DNA from: Salminus brasiliensis
Lineage: Eukaryota; Chordata; Actinopteri; Characiformes; Bryconidae
Direction: 5' to 3'
Length of the DNA: 64,000 nucleotides
NCBI RefSeq assembly: GCF_030463535.1
Contig: NC_132888.1
Span: 24,827,269-24,891,268, forward strand
Each line of letters starts with the position of its first letter. Position 1 is the first letter of the stretch. This document shows, one piece after another, positions 56,547 through 64,000 of this stretch. A program made the position numbers and the translations under genes. The notes under the pieces were generated by a model. It was not told the origin of the DNA. It was given only the letters and a program-made list of their open reading frames with translations, and did no database searches.

Positions 56547-59282
56547 GCTTACGGCCATTCCACCCTTAGAATGCCTGATCTCGTCTGATCTCAGAAGCTA
56601 GCTAGGGTTGGGCCTGGTTAGTACTTGAATGGGAGACTGAATGGGAATACCAGGTGTTGTAAGCTTTTTCAATCCTGCAAACAAAGAAAGCTTACATTTC
56701 CATGTTATTTACATCTTTTGCACAAATTTGTAGTTGAAACTCTTTTGTGTTGTAAATGTTGATGTGTTAAAATGGAATGCTTTTTCTTGGTTTTGAACAA
56801 ATATGGTCTTAGCTATGAAATTTGAATTCTCTAGTTTGCACGGTTCTTCTGTTTACGGCCATTCCACCCTTAGAACGCCTGATCTCGTCTGATCTCAGAA
56901 GTGACCTAGGGTTGGGCCTGGTTAGTACTTGAATGGGAGACTGTCTGGGAATACCAGGTGTTGTAAGCTTTTCCAGTCCTGCAAACAATTAAAGCTTACA
57001 TTTCCATGTTATTTACATCTTTTGCACAAATTTGTATTTGAAACTCTTTTGTGTTGTAAATTTTGATGTGTTGAAATGGAATGCTTTTTCTTGGTTTTGA
57101 ACCAATATGGTCTTATCTATGAAATTTGAATCCTCTAGTTTGCAAGGTTCTTCTGCTTACGGCCATTCCACCCTTAGAATGCCTGATCTTGTCTGATCTC
57201 AGAAGCTAGCTAGGGTTGGGCCTGGTTAGTACTTGAATGGGAGACTGAATGGGAATGCCAGGTGTAGTAAGCTTTTTCATTCCTGCAAACAAAGAAAGCT
57301 TACATTTCCATGTTATTTACATCTTTTGCACAAATTTGTAGTTGAAACTCTTTTGTGTTGTAAATGTTGATGTGTTAAAATGGAATGCTTTTTCTTGGTT
57401 TTGAACAAATATGGTCTTAGCTATGAAATTTGAATTCTCTAGTTTGCACGGTTCTTCTGTTTACGGCCATTCCACCCTTAGAACGCCTGATCTTGTCTGA
57501 TCTCAGAAGCTACTTAGGGTTGGGCCTGGTTAGTACTTGAATGGGAGACTGTCTGGGAATACCAGGTGTTGTAAGCTTTTTCAATCCTGCAAACAATTAA
57601 AGCTTACATTTCCATTTTTTTTTCATCTTTTGCACAAATTTGTATTTGAAACTCTTTTGTGTTGTAAATTTTGATGTGTTGAAATGGAATGCTTTTTCTT
57701 GGTTTTGAACAAATATGGTCTTATCTATGAAATTTGAATCCTCTAGTTTGCAAGGTTCTTCTGCTTACGGCCATTCCACCCTTAGAATGCCTGATCTTGT
57801 CTGATCTCAGAAGCTAGCTAGGGTTGGGCCTGGTTAGTACTTGAATGGGAGACTGAATGGGAATACCAGGTGTTGTAAGCTTTTTCAATCCTGCAAACAA
57901 AGAAAGCTTACATTTCCATGTTATTTACATCTTTTGCACAAATTTGTAGTTGAAACTCTTTTGTGTTGTAAATGTTGATGTGTTAAAATGGAATGCTTTT
58001 TCTTGGTTTTGAACAAATATGGTCTTAGCTATGAAATTTGAATCCTCTAGTTTGCAAGGTTCTTCTGCTTACGGCCATTCCACCCTTAGAACGCCTGATG
58101 TCGTCTGATCTCAGAAGCTACCTAGGGTTGGGCCTGGTTAGTACTTGAATGGGAGACTGTCTGGGAATACCAGGTGTTGTAAGCTTTTCCAGTCCTGCAA
58201 ACAATTAAAGCTTACATTTCCATGTTATTTACATCTTTTGCACAAATTTGTAGTTGAAACTCTTTTGTGTTGTAAATTTTGATGTGTTGAAATGGAATGC
58301 TTTTTCTTGGTTTTGAACAAATATGGTCTTAGCTATGAAATTTGAATTCTCTAGTTTGCACGGTTCTTCTGCTTACGGCCATTCCACCCTTAGAACGTCT
58401 GATCTCGTCTGATCTCAGAAGCTACCTAGGGTTGGGCCTGGTTAGTACTTGAATGGGAGACTGTCTGGGAATACCAGGTGTTGTAAGCTTTTCCAGTCCT
58501 GCAAACAATTAAAGCTTACATTTCCATGTTATTTACATCTTTTGCACAAATTTGTAGTTGAAACTCTTTTGTGTTGTAAATTTTGATGTGTTGAAATGGA
58601 ATGCTTTTTCTTGGTTTTGAACAAATATGGTCTTATCTATGAAATTTGAATCCTCTAGTTTGCAAGGTTCTTCTGCTTACGGCCATTCCACCCTTAGAAT
58701 GCCTGATCTTGTCTGATCTCAGAAGCTAGCTAGGGTTGGCCCTGGTTAGTACTTGAATGGGAGACTGAATGGGAATACCAGGTGTTGTAAGCTTTTTCAA
58801 TCCTGCAAACAAAGAAAGCTTACATTTCCATGTTATTTACATCTTTTGCACAAATTTGTAGTTGAAACTCTTTTGTGTTGTAAATGTTGATGTGTTAAAA
58901 TGGAATGCTTTTTCTTGGTTTTGAACAAATATGGTCTTAGCTATGAAATTTGAATTCTCTAGTTTGCACGGTTCTTCTGTTTACGGCCATTCCACCCTTA
59001 GAACGCCTGATCTCGTCTGATCTCAGAAGTGACCTAGGGTTGGGCCTGGTTAGTACTTGAATGGGAGACTGTCTGGGAATACCAGGTGTTGTAAGCTTTT
59101 CCAGTCCTGCAAACAATTAAAGCTTACATTTCCATGTTATTTACATATTTTGCACAAATTTGTAGTTGAAACTCTTTTGTGTTGTACATGTTGATGTGTT
59201 AAAATGGAATGCTTTTTCTTGATTTTGAACAAATATGGTCTTAGCTATGAAATTTGAATCCTCTAGTTTGCAAGGTTCTTCT
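56547..59282 (+). repeat. Array block: copies 187-195 (second copy of the 9-unit duplication)
   Basis: Gene starts are 56547, 56851, 57155, 57459, 57763, 58067, 58371, 58675 and 58979. Copies 187-193 match 178-184. Copy 193 has AACGTCTG, and after it the order changes: 58675 carries GGTTGGCCCTGG of the 41-46 kb family and 58979 has GAAGTGACC. The crossover point is therefore within unit 58371. Confidence 0.9.
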
Positions 59283-60498
59283 GCTTACGGCCATTCCACC
59301 CTTAGAACGCCTGATCTCGTCTGATCTCAGAAGCTACCTAGGGTTGGGCCTGGTTAGTACTTGAATGGGAGACTGAATGGGAATACCAGGTGTTGTAAGC
59401 TTTTCCAGTCCTGCAAACAATTAAAGCTTACATTTCCATGTTATTTACATATTTTGCACAAATTTGTAGTTGAAACTCTTTTGTGTTGTACATGTTGATG
59501 TGTTAAAATGGAATGCTTTTTCTTGATTTTGAACAAATATGGTCTTAGCTATGAAATTTGAATCCTATAGTTTGCAAGGTTCTTCTGCTTACGGCCATTC
59601 CACCCTTAGATCGCCTGATCTCGTCTGATCTCAGAAGCGACCTAGGGTTGGGGCTGGTTAGTACTTGAATGGGAGACTGTCTGGGAATACCAGGTGTTAT
59701 AAGCTTTTCCAGTCCTGCAAACAATTAAAGCTTACATTTCCATGTTATTTACATCTTTTGCACAAATTTGTAGTTGAAACTCTTTTGTGTTGTAAATGTT
59801 GATGTGTTAAAATGGAATGCTTTTTCTTGGTTTTGAACAAATATGGTCTTAGCTATGAAATTTGAATTCTCTAGTTTGCACGGTTCTTCTGTTTACGGCC
59901 ATTCCACCCTTAGAACGCCTGATCTCGTCTGATCTCAGAAGCTACCTAGGGTTGGGCCTGGTTAGTACTTGAATGGGAGACTGTCTGGGAATACCAGGTG
60001 TTGTAAGCTTTTCCAGTCCTGCAAACAAAGAAAGCTTACATTTCCATGTTATTTACATCTTTTGCACAAATTTGTAGTTGAAACTCTTTTGTGTTGTAAA
60101 TGCTGATGTGTTAAAATGGAATGATTTTTCTTGGTTTTGAACAAATATGGTCTTAGCTATGAAATTTGAATCCTCTAGTTTACAAGGTTCTTCTGCTTAC
60201 GGCCATTCCACCCTTAGAACGCCTGATCTCGTCTGATCTCAGAAGCTACCTAGGGTTGGGCCTGGTTAGTACTTGAATGGGAGACTGTCTGGGAATACCA
60301 GGTGTTGTAAGCTTTTCCAGTCCTGCAAACAATTAAAGCTTACATTTCCATGCTATTTACATCTTTTGCACAAATTTGTAGTTGAAACTCTTTTGTGTTG
60401 TAAATTTTGATGTGTTGAAATGGAATGCTTTTTCTTGGTTTTGAACAAATATGGTCTTAGCTATGAAATTTGAATTCTCTAGTTTGCACGATTCATCT
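59283..60498 (+). repeat. Array block: copies 196-199
   Basis: Gene starts are 59283, 59587, 59891 and 60195. Spacers after 58979 and 59283 share ACATATTTTG, TTGTACATG, GTTAAAATGG and GATTTTGAAC. Copy 197 has T25, AGCGACC, GGTTGGGGCTGG and a GTTATAAGC end. Copies 196-197 recur at 62323 and 62627, 3040 bp away. Confidence 0.9.
59587..59704 (+). rRNA. 5S-like copy 197, GGTTGGGGCTGG and GTTATAAGC end
   Basis: C67 is G in the edge of the intermediate element and G113 is A near the 3' end. T25 and AGCGACC are also present. The copy at 62627 shares all of these and adds TGAATTGGAG in box C. Confidence 0.8.
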
Positions 60499-61714
60499 GC
60501 TTACGGCCATTCCACCCTTAGAACGCCTTATCTTGTCTGATCTCAGAAGCTACCTAGGATTGGGCCTGGTTAGTACTTCAATGGGAGACTGTCTGGGAAT
60601 ACCAGGTGTTGTAAGCTTTTTCAATCCTGCAAACAATGAAAGCTTACATTTCCATGTTATTTACATCTTTTGCACAAATTTGTAGTTGAAACTCTTTTGT
60701 GTTGTAAATTTTGATGTGTTGAAATGGAATGCTTTTTCTTGGTTTTGAACAAATATGGTCTTATCTATGAAATTTGAATCCTCTAGTTTGCAAGGTTCTT
60801 CTGCTTACGGCCATTCCACCCTTAGAATGCCTGATCTTGTCTGATCTCAGAAGCTAGCTAGGGTTGGGCCTGGTTAGTACTTGAATGGGAGACTGAATGG
60901 GAATACCAGGTGTAGTAAGCTTTTTCAATCCTGCAAACAAAGAAAGCTTACATTTCCATGTTATTTACATCTTTTGCACAAATTTGTAGTTGAAACTCTT
61001 TTGTGTTGTAAATGTTGATGTGTTAAAATGGAATGCTTTTTCTTGGTTTTGAACAAATATGGTCTTAGCTATGAAATTTGAATTCTCTAGTTTGCACGGT
61101 TCTTCTGTTTACGGCCATTCCACCCTTACAACGCCTGATCTTGTCTGATCTCAGAAGCTACTTAGGATTGGGCCTCGTTAGGACTTGAATGGGAGACTGT
61201 CTGGGAATACCAGGTGTTGTAAGCTTTTTCAAACCTGCAAACAATGAAAGCTTACATTTCCATTTTTTTTTCATCTTTTGCACAAATTTGTATTTGAAAC
61301 TCTTTTGTGTTGTAAATGTTGATGTGTTGAAATGGAATGCTTTTTCTTGATTTTAAACAAATATGGTCTTATCTATGAAATTTGAATCCTCTAGTTTGCA
61401 AGGTTCTTCTGCTTACGGCCATTCCACCCTTAGAACGCCTGATCTCGTCTGATCTCAGAAGCTACCTAGGGTTGGGCCTGGTTAGTACTTGAATGGGAGA
61501 CTGTCTGGGAATGCCAGGTGTTATAAGCTTTTCCAGTCCTGCAAACAATTAAAGCTTACATTTCCATGTTATTTACATCTTTTGCACACATTTGTAGTTG
61601 AAACTCTTTTGTGATGTAAATTTTGATGTGTTGAAATGGAATGCTTTTTCTTGGTTTTGAACAAATATGGTCTTATCTATGAAATTTGAATCCTCTAGTT
61701 TGCAAGGTTCTTCT
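60499..61714 (+). repeat. Array block: copies 200-203 (first copy of an 8-unit-spaced block)
   Basis: Gene starts are 60499, 60803, 61107 and 61411. The first is preceded by CACGATTCATCT and has GCCTTATC, AGGATTGGG and CTTCAATGGG. Then follow a TpG-type copy ending GGTGTAGTAAG, a TTT-type copy with CCTTACAACG and a T8 spacer, and a CpG-type copy ending GTTATAAGC. The same order closes the window at 62931-64000. Confidence 0.9.
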
Positions 61715-62930
61715 GCTTACGGCCATTCCACCCTTAGAACGCCTGATCTCGTCTGATCTCAGAAGCTACCTAGGGTTGGGCCTGGTTAGTACTTGAATGG
61801 GAGACTGTCTGGGAATACCAGGTGTTGTAAGCTTTTCCAGTCCTGCAAACAATTAAAGCTTACATTTCCATGTTATTTACATCTTTTGCACACATTTGTA
61901 GTTGAAACTCTTTTGTGATGTAAATTTTGATGTGTTGAAATGGAATGCTTTTTCTTGGTTTTGAACAAATATGGTCTTATCTATGAAATTTGAATCCTCT
62001 AGTTTGCAAGGTTCTTCTGCTTACGGCCATTCCACCCTTAGAACGCCTGATCTCGTCTGATCAAAGAAGCTACCTAGGGTTGGGCCTGGTTAGTACTTGA
62101 ATGGGAGACTGAATGGGAATACCAGGTGTTGTAAGCTTTTCCAGTCCTGCAAACAATTAAAGCTTACATTTCCATGTTATTTACATATTTTGCACAAATT
62201 TGTAGTTGAAACTCTTTTGTGTTGTACATGTTGATGTGTTAAAATGGAATGCTTTTTCTTGATTTTGAACAAATATGGTCTTAGCTATGAAATTTGAATC
62301 CTCTAGTTTGCAAGGTTCTTCTGCTTACGGCCATTCCACCCTTAGAACGCCTGATCTCGTCTGATCTCAGAAGCTACCTAGGGTTGGGCCTGGTTAGTAC
62401 TTGAATGGGAGACTGAATGGGAGTACCAGGTGTTGTAAGCTTTTCCAGTCCTGCAAACAATTAAAGCTTACATTTCCATGTTATTTACATATTTTGCACA
62501 AATTTGTAGTTGAAACTCTTTTGTGTTGTACATGTTGATGTGTTAAAATGGAATGCTTTTTCTTGATTTTGAACAAATATGGTCTTAGCTATGAAATTTG
62601 AATCCTCTAGTTTGCAAGGTTTTTCTGCTTACGGCCATTCCACCCTTAGATCGCCTGATCTCGTCTGATCTCAGAAGCGACCTAGGGTTGGGGCTGGTTA
62701 GTACTTGAATTGGAGACTGTCTGGGAATACCAGGTGTTATAAGCTTTTCCAGTCCTGCAAACAATTAAAGCTTACATTTCCATGTTATTTACATCTTTTG
62801 CACAAATTTGTAGTTGAAACTCTTTTGTGTTGTAAATGTTGATGTGTTAAAATGGAATGCTTTTTCTTGGTTTTGAACAAATATGGTCTTAGCTATGAAA
62901 TTTGAATTCTCTAGTTTGCACGATTCATCT
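61715..62930 (+). repeat. Array block: copies 204-207
   Basis: Gene starts are 61715, 62019, 62323 and 62627. Copy 204 has the CACACATTTG and GTGATGTAAA spacer. Copies 205-206 have TTGTACATG spacers. Copy 205 reads CTGATCAAAG at 38-47. Copy 206 has GGGAGTACC. Copy 207 matches 59587 (GGTTGGGGCTGG, GTTATAAGC) plus TGAATTGGAG. Confidence 0.9.
62019..62136 (+). rRNA. 5S-like copy 205, CTGATCAAAG
   Basis: TCTCAG at 43-48 is replaced by TCAAAG: two adjacent changes in a segment constant in almost all other copies. AAT-type at 94-96 with an ACATATTTTG and TTGTACATG spacer. Confidence 0.78.
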
Positions 62931-64000
62931 GCTTACGGCCATTCCACCCTTAGAACGCCTGATCTTGTCTGATCTCAGAAGCTACCTAGGGTTGGGCCTG
63001 GTTAGTACTTGAATGGGAGACTGTCTGGGAATACCAGGTGTTGTAAGCTTTTTCAATCCTGCAAACAATGAAAGCTTACATTTCCATGTTATTTACATCT
63101 TTTGCACAAATTTGAAGTTGAAACTCTTTTGTGTTGTAAATTTTGATGTGTTGAAATGGAATGTTTTTTCTTGGTTTTGAACAAATATGGTCTTATCTAT
63201 GAAATTTGAATCCTCTAGTTTTTCAAGGTTCTTCTGCTTACGGCCATTCCACCCTTAGAATGGTTGATCTTGTCTGATCTCAGAAGCTAGCTAGGGTTGG
63301 GCCTGGTTAGTACTTGAATGGGAGACTGAATGGGAATACCAGGTGTAGTAAGCTTTTTCAATCCTGCAAACAAAGAAAGCTTACATTTCCATGTTATTTA
63401 CATCTTTTGCACAAATTTGTAGTTGAAACTCTTTTGTGTTGTAAATGTTGATGTGTTAAAATGGAATGCTTTTTCTTGGTTTTGAACAAATATGGTCTTA
63501 CCTATGAAATTTGAATTCTCTAGTTTGCACGGTTCTTCTGTTTACGGCCATTCCACCCTTAGAACGCCTGATCTTGTCTGATCTCAGAAGCTATTTAGGA
63601 TTGGGCCTGGTTAGTACTTGAATGGGAGACTGTCTGGGAATACCAGGTGTTGTAAGCTTTTTCAATCCTGCAAACAATGAAAGCTTACATTTCCATTTTT
63701 TTTTCATCTTTTGCACAAATTTGTATTTGAAACTCTTTTGTGTTGTAAATGTTGATGTGTTGAAATGGAATGCTTTTTCTTGATTTTAAACAAATATGGT
63801 CTTATCTATGAAATTTGAATCCTCTAGTTTGCAAGGTTCTTCTGCTTACGGCCATTCCACCCTTAGAACGCCTGATCTCGTCTGATCTCAGAAGCTACCT
63901 AGGGTTGGGCCTGGTTAGTACTTGAATGGGAGACTGTCTGGGAATACCAGGTGTTGTAAGCTTTTCCAGTCCTGCAAACAATTAAAGCTTACATTTCCAT
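62931..64000 (+). repeat. Array block: copies 208-211, cut by the window edge
   Basis: Gene starts are 62931, 63236, 63540 and 63844. The order matches 60499-61714, shifted 2432-2433 bp; the extra base is in AGTTTTTCAAGG before 63236. Copy 209 reads AATGGTTGATC. Copy 210 has TTTAGGATTGGG and a T8 spacer. The last gene ends at 63961 and its spacer is truncated at 64000. Confidence 0.9.
63844..63961 (+). rRNA. 5S-like copy 211, last complete gene
   Basis: A typical CpG-type gene: AACGCC, CTCGTC, ACCTAGG and TCT at 94-96, followed by TTTTCCAG. It is the commonest gene form in the window and can serve as its consensus. Its spacer is cut at the window end. Confidence 0.85.

Larger units (their letters stand above)
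1..64000 (+). repeat. Tandem array of 211 5S rRNA-like units (304-bp period)
   Basis: Every 304 bp the same unit recurs in the same direction: a 118-bp region matching vertebrate 5S rRNA along its full length, then a 186-bp AT-rich spacer. I counted 211 gene starts; the interval sum (201 of 304, three of 302, six of 305 bp) closes exactly on 63840 bp, which supports the count. Conserved 5S landmarks are the GCTTACGGCC start, GATCTCGTCTGATCTC at 31-46, GGCCTGGTTAGTACTT at 65-80, GGGAATACCAGGTG at 97-110 and the GTAAGC end. About 12 positions differ from the usual teleost 5S: T13, T21, T30, A48, CCT at 55-57, T63, A82, T92, T94 and T111. 5S rRNA is transcribed by RNA polymerase III and sits in the large ribosomal subunit; whether these copies are expressed cannot be told from sequence. 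Both ends of the array lie outside the window. Confidence 0.97.

Noticed and set aside
1-64000. CRISPR array
   Set aside because: Repeats are regular, but the unit is 304 bp, the intervening sequence is itself repeated, and the repeat is 5S rRNA.
1-64000. 5S-derived SINE (SINE3 family)
   Set aside because: There is no LINE-like tail, target-site duplication or dispersed placement; units abut head to tail with a constant spacer and keep the whole 5S length.
1-64000. Inserted transposon, LTR element or second gene (snRNA, histone, tRNA) in the spacer
   Set aside because: The unit lengths sum exactly with at most 2 bp of change per unit, which leaves no room for any insertion.
1-64000. Bacterial or plant 5S rDNA
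   Set aside because: The GCTTACGGCC start, the GATCTCGTCTGATCTC loop and the box C region match vertebrates, especially fish, not plant or bacterial 5S.

Overview
The whole window is a single head-to-tail tandem array of 5S rRNA-like genes, all on the + strand. I located 211 gene copies, the first at 4-121 and the last at 63844-63961. No other kind of sequence is present: I see no protein-coding gene, transposon, tRNA or unrelated spacer. The repeat unit is 304 bp, made of a 118-bp 5S-like region followed by a 186-bp AT-rich spacer. Of the 210 measurable intervals, 201 are exactly 304 bp, three are 302 bp (units starting at 2436, 7907 and 24930) and six are 305 bp (5170, 10641, 25232, 26753, 56242 and 62931).

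The 5S region begins GCTTACGGCC and ends GTAAGC. From memory of vertebrate 5S sequences, this pairing of ends is typical of ray-finned fish, so a teleost or related fish is the most likely source. I cannot name the species. The genes are not the ordinary vertebrate 5S sequence. Relative to my recollection of the teleost consensus, about 12 of 118 positions are changed in nearly every copy. Four of the seven CpG sites of the ancestral gene are fixed as TpG or CpA, and others are decaying. Changes fall in box A and box C of the internal promoter. Gene length is almost perfectly kept (one 1-bp insertion seen, in the copy at 56242), but the spacer is equally well kept, so homogenisation of the array explains the uniformity better than selection on the RNA. 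The array is either a divergent (perhaps oocyte-type or silent) 5S class, or a satellite derived from 5S rDNA.

Gene and spacer variants travel together as a few recognisable classes. In this annotation gene bases are numbered 1-118. CpG-type copies keep C26 and C36, have ACCTAGG at 54-60 and TCT at 94-96. TpG-type copies have T26, T36, AGCTAGG and AAT at 94-96. TTT-type copies start GTTTAC, have CTTAGG at 55-60 and a T8 run in the spacer. CAT-type copies have CCTCATCT at 28-35. GAT-type copies have GAT at 94-96. Array structure is defined by larger duplicated blocks of these classes: an 18-unit period (5471 bp) at 1.5-11.2 kb; a four-unit higher-order repeat with 10-unit and 8-unit duplications at 12.8-23 kb; a six-unit higher-order repeat at 29.2-35.3 kb; a block at 36.8-40.4 kb repeated 41 units later at 49.3-52.9 kb; a 9-unit duplication at 53.8-59 kb; and 8- to 10-unit duplications at the right end. 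Both edges of the window lie inside the array, so its true size is unknown.
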